From contig NZ_FXUL01000011.1 in NCBI RefSeq assembly GCF_900182955.1, positions 1 to 64,000 of the forward strand: a stretch of DNA of 64,000 bases. Reading direction: 5' to 3'. This document shows positions 1 through 7,757 of this stretch, piece by piece (the first letter of the stretch is position 1; each line of letters starts with the position of its first letter). Source of the stretch: Noviherbaspirillum suwonense. GTDB taxonomy: Bacteria; Pseudomonadota; Gammaproteobacteria; Burkholderiales; Burkholderiaceae_D. A program made the translations under genes and the position numbers. Under the pieces are notes generated by a model. The model did no database searches. It was not told where the DNA came from and saw only the letters and a list, made by a program, of their open reading frames with translations.

Positions 1-134
1 CCGGCATTGCTGCCGGCGCACTCCATCAAGTGCCCACACTTATCGGCTGTTAGTTGTTAAAGAACCGTCATTCTGTCTGCTTCGGCGCCTGAAGGGCCGG
101 GGCTGCGAAGCGTTGTGTTCGTCAGCAGCAGAGA
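1..134 (-). ncRNA. 5' leader of a 16S rRNA operon (operon lies off the left edge)
   Basis: Read on the minus strand, this stretch carries an rRNA-type antiterminator (boxA, 54-65) followed by a sequence resembling the precursor segment that precedes 16S rRNA in betaproteobacteria, including GTGTGGGCACTTGATG. Two sigma70 promoters lie just upstream and a protein gene lies beyond them. That fits a 16S leader better than a 16S-23S spacer, because no tRNA is found. Mature 16S rRNA itself is not in the window. Confidence 0.75.
54..65 (-). promoter_or_regulatory. rRNA antitermination boxA
   Basis: On the minus strand the sequence reads GTTCTTTAACAA, nearly the same as the classic boxA (TGCTCTTTAACA). 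In rRNA leaders boxA loads the NusB/NusE antitermination complex onto RNA polymerase. It lies about 70 bases downstream of the predicted start of transcription. Confidence 0.8.
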
Positions 135-140
135 GATGAG

Positions 141-169
141 ATTATGCGGCGTTTCTTGTAGGACGTCAA
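141..169 (-). promoter_or_regulatory. rRNA operon promoter, proximal (sigma70)
   Basis: On the minus strand there is a -35 box TTGACG (164-169), a 17-base spacer and a -10 box CATAAT (141-146). It is followed by a pyrimidine-rich CTCATCTCTCTGCTGCTG start region of the kind seen at betaproteobacterial rrn promoters. A T-rich tract just upstream (about 190-215) could act as an UP element. Transcription would begin near 134 and run left off the window. Confidence 0.75.
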
Positions 170-256
170 TACCTTTTGGCGCTTTGCGTTCAAAAAATAC
201 TGCCGGACGACCGCTTCTTTCCTCGCCCCGCTGCGCTGTTCCGCGGCGGGGGACGA

Positions 257-286
257 ACTATAGCAAGAACCCGATTTGGCTTGCAA
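257..286 (-). promoter_or_regulatory. Second upstream promoter of the rRNA operon
   Basis: On the minus strand there is TTGCAA (281-286), an 18-base spacer and TATAGT (257-262). It lies about 115 bases upstream of the proximal rrn promoter, so it could be a tandem promoter of the same operon. It is weaker than the proximal one and is inferred from box resemblance only. Confidence 0.45.
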
Positions 287-317
287 GCGACGAATGCGAA
301 TTGATTTGCTGCCGCGC

Positions 318-1622
318 TCAGGATCCCAGCAGAGGCGTCTTCACGGGGATCTGCGTGGCCAGCACCTTGTCGATACGCATGCCGTCGAGATCGACGATTT
401 CAAAGCGCCACGATTCCCACGTGCAATGGTCGCCGGTCTGGGGCAATTTGCCCAGCAGTTGCATGACCATTCCGCTCAGCGTGTGATAGTGGCTCCGGCC
501 TTCTTCAGGCACCGTGGTCAGGACCAGCAGGTCCTTGAGTTCAGGGATGGGGATCAGGCCGTCGAGCAGCCAGGAGCCATCTTCGCGCTGCACCGCCCAT
601 GCGTCTTCGGCATCCTGCGTCTTGAATTCGCCGGCGATGACTTCCATGATGTCCTGCGGCGTCACGATGCCCTGCACTTCGCCATATTCGTCGACCACGA
701 AGGCAAACTGGACCGACGCATTGCGAAAATGCTCCAGCAGGTCCAGGCCGGTCAGGATCTCGGGCACGTAGATCGGCGCCTGAAGGCTGTCGAGCAGGCT
801 GGGCTGCTGGCCGCGCAGCGTCTGGGCCAGCATCTCGCGGGCGCTGGCCACGCCGATGATGTCGTTCCAGCCACCGCGCAAGACCGGAAAACGGCTATGG
901 CGGCTATGCTCGAACTGCTGCAGATTCTCTTCCAGCGGGCGGTTCACATCGAAATATTCGACCTCGCCGCGCGGCACCATGAAAGACGAGACCTGCCTGT
1001 CGTCGAGCCGGAAGATGTTGCGCACCATCTTGTGTTCCTGCTGTTCGATGATGCCCGACTGCGTGCTTTCGTCCAGCACCATATGCAGCTCTTCCTCGGT
1101 TAGCTGATGCCTGCCGCGGTCCCGCACGCCGATCAGCTTCAGCATCAGTTCGGTGGAGATCGACAGCAGGTGCACGAATGGCTTGGCGATCAGGGCCAGC
1201 CAGGTCATTGGACGGGAAACGCGGCGCGCGATCGGCTCAGGAGAGATCTGGCCGAGCCGCTTGGGCACCAGTTCGCCGAGAACGATCGAAAAATAGGTGA
1301 TCATGATGACGACCAGCGCGGTCGCGGTGTAGCCGGCGTACGGCATTTCCATGCCCTGCGCCTGCAGCCAGATACCCAGCGGCCCGGCCAGCGTCGCTTC
1401 GCCGACGATGCCGTTGAGGATGCTGATCGAGGTGATGCCTATCTGTATGGTGGAAAGGAACTTGTTCGGGTCGTCGCCGAGCAGCATCGCGGCCCGCGCA
1501 CCGTGGTCGCCCGCCTCGGAAAGCTTCTGCAGGCGTGCCTTTCGGGATGTCATCAGTGCAATTTCAGACATCGCGAACAGTCCGTTGAGCAGGACAAGTC
1601 CCAGTACTATCGCAATTTCCAT
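318..1622 (-). CDS. CorC/HlyC-type hemolysin family protein (DUF21-CBS-CorC)
   Basis: This 434-residue inner-membrane protein has the usual three-part layout. An N-terminal DUF21 region with three to four membrane segments (about 1-190) starts with IAIVLGLVLLNGLFAMSEIA. A tandem CBS pair follows (about 205-330, with VVDEYGEVQGIVTPQDIMEV), and a C-terminal CorC/HlyC domain closes the protein (about 345-425). The family (CNNM/CorC, often mislabelled hemolysin) is linked to magnesium and other divalent-cation efflux and to stress tolerance. Length is normal for the family. It stands alone, transcribed toward the rRNA operon. The precise ion is not readable from sequence. Confidence 0.9.
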   Translation of the reverse strand: MEIAIVLGLVLLNGLFAMSEIALMTSRKARLQKLSEAGDHGARAAMLLGDDPNKFLSTIQIGITSISILNGIVGEATLAGPLGIWLQAQGMEMPYAGYTATALVVIMITYFSIVLGELVPKRLGQISPEPIARRVSRPMTWLALIAKPFVHLLSISTELMLKLIGVRDRGRHQLTEEELHMVLDESTQSGIIEQQEHKMVRNIFRLDDRQVSSFMVPRGEVEYFDVNRPLEENLQQFEHSRHSRFPVLRGGWNDIIGVASAREMLAQTLRGQQPSLLDSLQAPIYVPEILTGLDLLEHFRNASVQFAFVVDEYGEVQGIVTPQDIMEVIAGEFKTQDAEDAWAVQREDGSWLLDGLIPIPELKDLLVLTTVPEEGRSHYHTLSGMVMQLLGKLPQTGDHCTWESWRFEIVDLDGMRIDKVLATQIPVKTPLLGS

Positions 1623-1725
1623 CGTTGTTTCAGCGCTCGGTCAGGATCGAGCAGCCAATTCTACAGAGGAGCGGCGACAACGCCGCCCGGTGCAGGCAGC
1701 GGCTTTGATCCGGCACGGTGGCGGT

Positions 1726-2544
1726 TCAGGCGCCCACCGCGGCAAATGCGGAGGCGTTCTCGGCCAGCCAGCGGCTGGAAAGCGCACTTTCCTGCTGGGA
1801 AGGATGGAAATCCCGGCGCAGGTAATCGCGCCATGGGCGATATGCATTGCGTATCAGGCCACGCTTGCCGAACAGGTAGCTGGCGCCGCTTTTCCAGGTG
1901 CTCCACTTCCAGAGCGTGCCGTCCTGCCGGAGATTGCTGACCGTCTGGCGCAGCGTGTCGGCGAGGAACATCACGGTGACGCGGCGGAACCACTTGATCC
2001 GCCATTCATGGTTGCCGCCCAATGCCTGGTACAGGTCGAACGCGGTGCTCTTGTGCTCGGCTTCCTCGGCGCTGTGCCAGAGCCACAGGGTTTTCAGGCG
2101 AGGGTCGGCGCCATCGAGCAGGTCGCTGTTTTCAAGCATCCATTCGGCAAATATCGCGGTGAAATGTTCGTTGGCGGCAGTGATGCCCAGCCAGTGGCGC
2201 GGGTGCACGCCGTCCATTTTCTTCAGGCGGCGCTGGGAGCGCGGCGCCCAGTGATTGACCAGCCCCTGTTTTTCCAGGTGCCCGTTGAACAGCGCATGAA
2301 GCCGGCGGTGGGTTGCTTCCTGGCCGACGAAGCCCTGGACTTCGGCCTTATACTTCTGCTGCTCTGCAGCAGGGAGCTGCTTGTAGCCGTTACGCACCGA
2401 GTCGATGAAAAATTGCTCGCCGACCGGGAAGCTCATCGACAGCGCATTGAAAAACGCGGTGCGAAAAGCGTCGCCGTTGCACCAGTGGCGGTCGAACGGG
2501 GCTTCCAGGTCTATCAGCAGGCGACGGACGACGAGATCGGTCAT
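1726..2544 (-). CDS. Ferritin-like metal-dependent hydrolase (PF10118/COG3687)
   Basis: This 272-residue protein has carboxylate and histidine pairs typical of the helical metal-binding family PF10118: E43 in GEQFFID, E76/H79 in QEATH, E126/H127, and H157 with E160, E161, E163 and H164 in WHSAEEAEH. The spacing resembles diiron proteins, so 'hydrolase' is only a family label and the substrate is unknown. The ATG at 2544 is preferred because the in-frame codon at 2556 is GTG. It diverges from a TetR regulator across about 117 bases holding two identical-type palindromes. That suggests it is the regulator's target, a common pairing for this family next to lipid-responsive TetR genes. Confidence 0.8.
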   Translation of the reverse strand: MTDLVVRRLLIDLEAPFDRHWCNGDAFRTAFFNALSMSFPVGEQFFIDSVRNGYKQLPAAEQQKYKAEVQGFVGQEATHRRLHALFNGHLEKQGLVNHWAPRSQRRLKKMDGVHPRHWLGITAANEHFTAIFAEWMLENSDLLDGADPRLKTLWLWHSAEEAEHKSTAFDLYQALGGNHEWRIKWFRRVTVMFLADTLRQTVSNLRQDGTLWKWSTWKSGASYLFGKRGLIRNAYRPWRDYLRRDFHPSQQESALSSRWLAENASAFAAVGA

Positions 2545-2589
2545 GGCTAGGCTCACAAGAAAAAGTGCGGTGGCGGCAATCGGACAGCC

Positions 2590-2605
2590 GGTACAAATCA
2601 GTACC
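2590..2605. promoter_or_regulatory. Putative TetR operator 1 (GGTAC-N6-GTACC)
   Basis: This is a perfect 16-base inverted repeat, GGTAC AAATCA GTACC, in the divergent region between the PF10118 gene and the TetR gene. A second copy of the same architecture lies 38 bases away at 2628-2643. TetR dimers commonly bind such palindromes in their own divergent promoter. Confidence 0.6.
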
Positions 2606-2627
2606 AGCGATCATGTCCTCAATCTTT

Positions 2628-2643
2628 GGTACTGTCAAGTACC
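2628..2643. promoter_or_regulatory. Putative TetR operator 2 (GGTAC-N6-GTACC)
   Basis: This is a second perfect palindrome, GGTAC TGTCAA GTACC, ending 18 bases before the ATG of the TetR gene at 2662. It shares arms and spacing with operator 1. Its position over the likely start region of the regulator suggests autorepression. Confidence 0.6.
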
Positions 2644-2661
2644 AGCAGCATGGATCACTAG

Positions 2662-3258
2662 ATGAAAACAGAAAAACCGGAATTGCCCGAAGATCCTAAC
2701 GGTCACCGCAGGCGGCTGCTTGAAGGAATGGGAAAGGTCGTCGCGGAGAAGGGATATGCCGATGTGACCATAGCGGATATCGTCGCCGCGGCCGGGGTCT
2801 CGCGACGCACCTTCTATGAACATTTCAAGACCAAGGCGCAGTGCCTGACCGCGCTGTACGCGGCGGCCAGCTCCAATGCGCTGGACGTGCTGCGCAATGC
2901 GATCGACCCGACGCATGACTGGGAGACCCAGGTGGAAAAGGCGATTTCGGCCTACTTCGGCTGCCTTGCGCAGAACCCGGTGCTGTTGCGCACGCTGTTC
3001 ATCGAGATACTGGGACTCGGCGTGGAAGGCCTGGCTGCGCGGCGGCGGGTCAACCAGGAGCTGGCGGATTTCATGCTGCAGGTCATCAATGTGCCCGCAC
3101 GCGCCCGCAAGAACCGGCCGCCGCTGCATCCGGATATTGCGATGGCGGTGGTGGGCGGCATCAACGAGCTGATCCTGGACGCGATCGAGCGAAACCGGAC
3201 CGACCGCCTGCAGGAACTGGTGTCGCCGTCGCTGCAGCTGGTCAGGGCCGTGACCTGA
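2662..3258 (+). CDS. TetR/AcrR family transcriptional regulator
   Basis: A 198-residue regulator with an N-terminal TetR helix-turn-helix at about residues 30-58. Its recognition helix reads VAAAGVSRRTFYEHFKTK, which is canonical for the family. The rest is an all-helical ligand/dimer domain with no diagnostic motif, so the ligand is unknown. The gene diverges from the PF10118 gene, and two identical-architecture palindromes lie between them, so it most likely represses both genes. The ATG at 2662 fits the usual N-terminal length before the TetR domain. Confidence 0.85.
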   Translation: MKTEKPELPEDPNGHRRRLLEGMGKVVAEKGYADVTIADIVAAAGVSRRTFYEHFKTKAQCLTALYAAASSNALDVLRNAIDPTHDWETQVEKAISAYFGCLAQNPVLLRTLFIEILGLGVEGLAARRRVNQELADFMLQVINVPARARKNRPPLHPDIAMAVVGGINELILDAIERNRTDRLQELVSPSLQLVRAVT

Positions 3259-3307
3259 TACCAAGTCCAGGTCATGGCGTAACGGATGAGCGGGATGGGT
3301 GCGATCC

Positions 3308-3405
3308 GTAGGGTGCAATAAGCGTAGCGCACTACCGCGCTGGCCAATCAGCCATCGTCGCCTGTTCCCTCCCGATGGTGTAATGCGCTTGTGCTTGTTA
3401 CACCC
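3308..3405. repeat. REP-like pair of inverted intergenic repeats
   Basis: Two related units face each other between convergent genes. One is at about 3308-3335 (GGGTGCAATAAGCGTAGCGC) and the other, read on the minus strand, at 3377-3405 (GGGTGTAACAAGCACAAGCG). They share the core GGGTGYAAYAAGC and a palindromic CGCATT/GCGCACT tail. This resembles the short proteobacterial intergenic repeats related to REP/BIME elements. The rest of this 189-base gap holds nothing else recognisable. Confidence 0.5.
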
Positions 3406-3447
3406 CACGGAGTTTCATGGCGCCTCGTGAAACGGGGCTGGCATGAA

Positions 3448-3903
3448 TTACTGGCCCTGCGATTTCCGGTATTCGCGCCGTTGCGCAGCCTGCTCGAACC
3501 GCCGCTTCTGGTCCTCGGTCGCGGGTTCCAGCGGCGGCACCTGCACCGGCTTGCGGTTTTCATCCACGGCGACCATGGTGAAATAGCAGCTGTTGGTATG
3601 CCGCACCAGGCCCTGCTGGATGTTTTCCGTGATGACCTTGATGCCGATTTCCATCGACGTGGCGCCGGTGTAATTGACTGCCGCCAGGAAGGTCACCAGT
3701 TCGCCGACATGGATGGGCTGCCTGAACACAACGCGGTCGACCGAGAGCGTGACCACGTAGCTGCCGGAATAGCGGCTGGCGCAGGCGTAGGCCACGCTGT
3801 CGAGGTACTTGAGGATCGCCCCGCCGTGCACATTGCCGGAAAAGTTGGCCATGTCGGGCGTCATCAGCACCGTCATGGAAAGCTCGTGATTGCGGATATT
3901 CAT
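3448..3903 (-). CDS. Acyl-CoA thioesterase, hotdog fold (YciA/BFIT type)
   Basis: A 151-residue single hotdog-domain protein. The segment NFSGNVHGGAILKYLDSVAY holds the N...HGG...L..D active-site pattern of cytosolic acyl-CoA hydrolases. It should hydrolyse acyl-CoA to free fatty acid and CoA; chain-length preference cannot be told. The ATG at 3903 starts five bases after the stop of ribA upstream, so the two are probably co-transcribed. The charged C-terminal tail (EQAAQRREYRK) extends past the fold. Confidence 0.85.
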   Translation of the reverse strand: MNIRNHELSMTVLMTPDMANFSGNVHGGAILKYLDSVAYACASRYSGSYVVTLSVDRVVFRQPIHVGELVTFLAAVNYTGATSMEIGIKVITENIQQGLVRHTNSCYFTMVAVDENRKPVQVPPLEPATEDQKRRFEQAAQRREYRKSQGQ

Positions 3904-3908
3904 CAAAC

Positions 3909-4574
3909 TCAGACGTCCTCGTCCGGGATCAGGTGGCCGAGCTTGGACGCCTTGGTCTGCAGGTAGCGGCGGTTGAACGGATTGCGGTTGACGATCAGCG
4001 AGACCCGTTCGGCAACCGCGACGCCGTATTGCTTGACCGCGTCGATCTTGCGCGGATTATTGGTCATCAGCCGCAGGCTGACGATGCCGAGCTTTTCCAG
4101 CATCGGCTTGCAATGGCTGTAGCTGCGCTGGTCGGCCTGGAAGCCGAGTTCATGATTGGCCTCCACCGTGTCGGCGCCGGCATCCTGCAGCCGGTAGGCG
4201 CGGACCTTGTTGATCAGGCCGATGCCGCGCCCTTCCTGGCGCATGTAGAGCACGACGCCGCGCCCTTCCGCGGCGATGCTGCGCAGCGCGCTCTCGAGCT
4301 GGGCGCCGCAGTCGCAGCGCTGGCTGAACAGCGCGTCGCCGGTCAGGCACTCGGAGTGGATGCGGCCCAGCACCGGCCTGCCGTCCGAGACATCGCCCAG
4401 CGTCAGCGCCAGATGCTCCTTGCCGCTCTGGGATTCCACGAACGCATGCAGCGTGAAGGTAGCCCACGGCATCGGCAGTTCGCAGGAAGTCACGTATTCC
4501 AGCGGGTCCGGCCCGGTTACGGCCGCGATGGTTTCTGGTTGGAGTTGCATGGCGCTTTGCTTGATGAGAGTCAT
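3909..4574 (-). CDS. ribA: GTP cyclohydrolase II
   Basis: RibA opens GTP and releases formate and pyrophosphate to give the first pyrimidine intermediate of riboflavin and FMN. The zinc site is visible as C-X10-C-X-C (HSECLTGDALFSQRCDCGAQ), followed by the catalytic segment MRQEGRGIGLINK and the substrate-binding MTNNPRKIDAV. At 221 residues it is the stand-alone cyclohydrolase form with about 20 extra N-terminal residues and no RibB domain. No clear ribosome site precedes the first ATG, so translation could start at the internal ATG at 4550. It runs into the thioesterase gene. Confidence 0.93.
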   Translation of the reverse strand: MTLIKQSAMQLQPETIAAVTGPDPLEYVTSCELPMPWATFTLHAFVESQSGKEHLALTLGDVSDGRPVLGRIHSECLTGDALFSQRCDCGAQLESALRSIAAEGRGVVLYMRQEGRGIGLINKVRAYRLQDAGADTVEANHELGFQADQRSYSHCKPMLEKLGIVSLRLMTNNPRKIDAVKQYGVAVAERVSLIVNRNPFNRRYLQTKASKLGHLIPDEDV

Positions 4575-4619
4575 TAGTGCGGCGAAACCGACAATATTAA
4601 CCGATCGCGCCCTCCCCTA

Positions 4620-5606
<987 letters not shown>

Positions 5607-5634
5607 GGTCTCATTCCTTTCTATGGTTGTTCAT

Positions 5635-6492
5635 TCAGGTGGATGGGATGCCAGGCGCCTCCAGGGCGCCGATGAAGACAGCGATTTCTTCCAGCGCGCT
5701 GTGTTCGCGCGCGCAGCGGCAGCGCGCGAGCCCGTCGTTCAGCGGCAGCGGCGGCAGGCGGCATACCGTGGCGCGGACGCCGGCCGCCGCCAGGCGCGCG
5801 CCGTACTGTTCGGCTTCGTCGCAGAGCGGGTCTTCCTGCGCCGACAGGATCAGCGCGGGCGGCAGGCCCTTGAGCCGGCTCGACTGCAGCGGCGACGCAT
5901 ACGGATGCATGCGGTCCGCCACCCTCGGCAGGTAACCGCGGTATCCGGCCGCGCAGGCATCGGCCACGCCGGCGATGTCGGGGTTGCGCTTGAGCGCGCG
6001 CATCGAGCCGCTGGTGAGGCCGGGGTCCAGCATCGGCATGACCAGGATCTGGCCGGCCAGCGCCGGGCCGCCGCGGTCGCGCGCCATCAGCGCAGCCACC
6101 GCGGCGAGGTTGCCGCCGGCCTCGATGCCGGCGGTCAGCAGGCGTTCGCCGGTCCAGGAAAGGGTTTTCGGGCAGCGTGCCGCCCATTGCAGCACCGCAT
6201 AGGCGTCCTCGACCGCCGCCGGAAACGGCTGCCGGCAAGCCAGCGTGTAGGAAGCGGACAGCACAGCGGCGCCGGAGCGCAGCGCGAGCGCGCGGGCAAA
6301 CTCGTCGCACTCGTCGAGGCTGCCGCCGATGAAGCCGCCCTGGTGAAAAAACACAATCAGGCCGGACGACGGCGCCCTGGCGGCGCGCAACCTGTACAGC
6401 CGCGCCGGCAGCGGCCCCGTAGCGCCCTGCGCCTTGAGGGACTTGATCGTCAGGCCTGCATGGGCTTCCTGCCCGTCCTGGACATCGTTCAT
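5635..6492 (-). CDS. Alpha/beta-hydrolase-fold protein lacking catalytic serine (probable pseudo-esterase)
   Basis: This 285-residue protein aligns with the HSL/Aes esterase group. The oxyanion segment is FFHQGGFIGGS (normally HGGGF), and the nucleophile elbow reads AGIEAGGNLA, where GDSAGGN is expected, so serine is replaced by glutamate. The acid segment SAQEDPLCDEAE is kept. The C-terminal region, LPPLPLNDGLARC, has no histidine where HGF normally stands. It probably binds rather than hydrolyses, or uses another chemistry. The ATG at 6492 overlaps the stop of the upstream membrane peptide (ATGA), so the two are translationally coupled; the LLM gene follows. Confidence 0.75.
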   Translation of the reverse strand: MNDVQDGQEAHAGLTIKSLKAQGATGPLPARLYRLRAARAPSSGLIVFFHQGGFIGGSLDECDEFARALALRSGAAVLSASYTLACRQPFPAAVEDAYAVLQWAARCPKTLSWTGERLLTAGIEAGGNLAAVAALMARDRGGPALAGQILVMPMLDPGLTSGSMRALKRNPDIAGVADACAAGYRGYLPRVADRMHPYASPLQSSRLKGLPPALILSAQEDPLCDEAEQYGARLAAAGVRATVCRLPPLPLNDGLARCRCAREHSALEEIAVFIGALEAPGIPST

Positions 6493-6680
6493 TTCGGCGC
6501 CGCGGGCTTGGCGATGCCGGCGCCGAACAGTTGCTTGGCAAGCGCATCGAAGCCGGCGTACTCGGCCTGGACCTGCTGGCTGCCATGCAGGTTGTCGGTG
6601 GCGACGGCCAGCAGCAGCAGGCTGGCAAGCAGCAGGACGATGGCAAGAAGTGCTGCGACAGGTTCGTGGTGGGACATCAT
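6489..6680 (-). CDS. Small single-pass membrane protein
   Basis: This 63-residue protein starts at tandem ATG codons (6680/6677) after a GGAG ribosome site. It has one hydrophobic helix (AALLAIVLLLASLLLLAVA, about residues 9-27) and a short soluble tail, and the stop overlaps the next start by four bases. No family is recognised. It is the first gene of the operon with the serine-less hydrolase and the LLM oxidoreductase. It could anchor or partner one of them; that is inference from context only. Confidence 0.6.
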   Translation of the reverse strand: MMSHHEPVAALLAIVLLLASLLLLAVATDNLHGSQQVQAEYAGFDALAKQLFGAGIAKPAAPK

Positions 6681-6733
6681 GATGCGCTCCGCATTCGGGT
6701 GATTTTGCTGCATAGCACAAACTATAGGCATGA

Positions 6734-6749
6734 TTTATCATCGGATAAA
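6734..6749. promoter_or_regulatory. Putative LysR-type operator (TTTATC-N4-GATAAA)
   Basis: A perfect inverted repeat TTTATC ATCG GATAAA in the 144-base divergent region between the membrane-peptide operon and the LysR gene. It also satisfies the T-N11-A pattern of LysR boxes, and it sits nearer the minus-strand operon, where an activator would bind. Confidence 0.45.
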
Positions 6750-6769
6750 GAGCAGCAAACGGAATTGAC

Positions 6770-6787
6770 TGTTCAGGATCCTGAACA
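6770..6787. promoter_or_regulatory. Perfect 18-base palindrome upstream of LysR gene
   Basis: TGTTCAGGATCCTGAACA is an uninterrupted palindrome lying 38 bases before the LysR start codon. Its position fits an autoregulatory site. Whether this or the TTTATC repeat is the main LysR target is not decidable from sequence. Confidence 0.45.
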
Positions 6788-6824
6788 ATCCAGAAACAGG
6801 CCGGCGAAACGGCAATGGGCGCAC

Positions 6825-7757
6825 ATGGACAAGCTGCAGGCGATGGAAGTATTCATGAAGGTGGTCGACGCCGGCGGCTTCACGCGCGCGGCGGAGCAGC
6901 TGCATATGCCGAAGGCCACGGTGTCCACCCTCGTCCAGTCGCTGGAAAACCGGCTGTCGGTCAAGCTGCTCAACCGCACCACCCGCCAGGTCAATGTCAC
7001 CGCCGACGGCGCCGCCTACTACGAGCATTGCCGGCGCATCCTGGCCGACATCCGCGACACCGAGGACTCGCTGTCGCGCACCCATGCGAGCCCCAGCGGG
7101 CGCTTGCGGGTCGAGGTGCCCAGCGGCCTGGGGCAACGGGTGATCATCCCGGCGCTGCCGGATTTCTACCGGCGCTATCCCGACATCGCGATGGAAATGG
7201 GCTGCGGCGACCGGCCGGTGCATCTGATCGAGGAAGGCGTCGACTGCGCGGTGCGCGGCGGCGCGCTGGCCGACTCGACGCTGATTGCGCGGCGCATCGG
7301 CATCCTGCATTTCATCACCTGCGCGACGCCGGCCTACCTGGCCCGGCATGGCCGGCCGGCGCACCCGGACCAGCTGGCGCAGCATGAATGCATCAACTAC
7401 ATCACGTCGACGACCAAGCAGCTGCTGGCCTGGGATTTCGAGCGTGATGGCGAAAGCCTGCGCAGCACGCCGCCCGGGCGTTTCGCCGTCAACAGTTCGG
7501 AAGCGCTGATGATGGCGGGGCTGGCCGGGCTGGGCATCCTCCAGCTGCCGTCGTTCCTGGTCGACGACTACCTGCGCAGCGGGGAGCTGGAGCGGGTGCT
7601 GGGCGACTGGGACACCGACCCGGTGCCGCTGCACGTGGTGTACCCGCAGAACCGGCATCTGTCGGCCACGGTGCGCGCGTTCGTCGAATGGGTGGCCGAG
7701 CTGTTCGCCGGCGACGCGCGGCTCAACGGCGCGCCGGCGAACGGCACGGACCGCTAG
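6825..7757 (+). CDS. LysR family transcriptional regulator
   Basis: A 310-residue regulator. The N-terminal winged helix-turn-helix (about 1-60) begins MDKLQAMEVFMKVVDAGGF and includes FTRAAEQLHMPKATVSTLVQ. The effector-binding domain (about 90-300) looks like the CrgA/DsdC-like group that regulates neighbouring oxidoreductases. It diverges from the membrane peptide/hydrolase/LLM operon, which is its probable target, with two palindromes between them. Its stop codon overlaps that of the convergent antiporter gene in CTAG (7754-7757). The ATG at 6825 matches the standard LysR N-terminus; longer upstream extensions are not supported. Confidence 0.88.
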   Translation: MDKLQAMEVFMKVVDAGGFTRAAEQLHMPKATVSTLVQSLENRLSVKLLNRTTRQVNVTADGAAYYEHCRRILADIRDTEDSLSRTHASPSGRLRVEVPSGLGQRVIIPALPDFYRRYPDIAMEMGCGDRPVHLIEEGVDCAVRGGALADSTLIARRIGILHFITCATPAYLARHGRPAHPDQLAQHECINYITSTTKQLLAWDFERDGESLRSTPPGRFAVNSSEALMMAGLAGLGILQLPSFLVDDYLRSGELERVLGDWDTDPVPLHVVYPQNRHLSATVRAFVEWVAELFAGDARLNGAPANGTDR

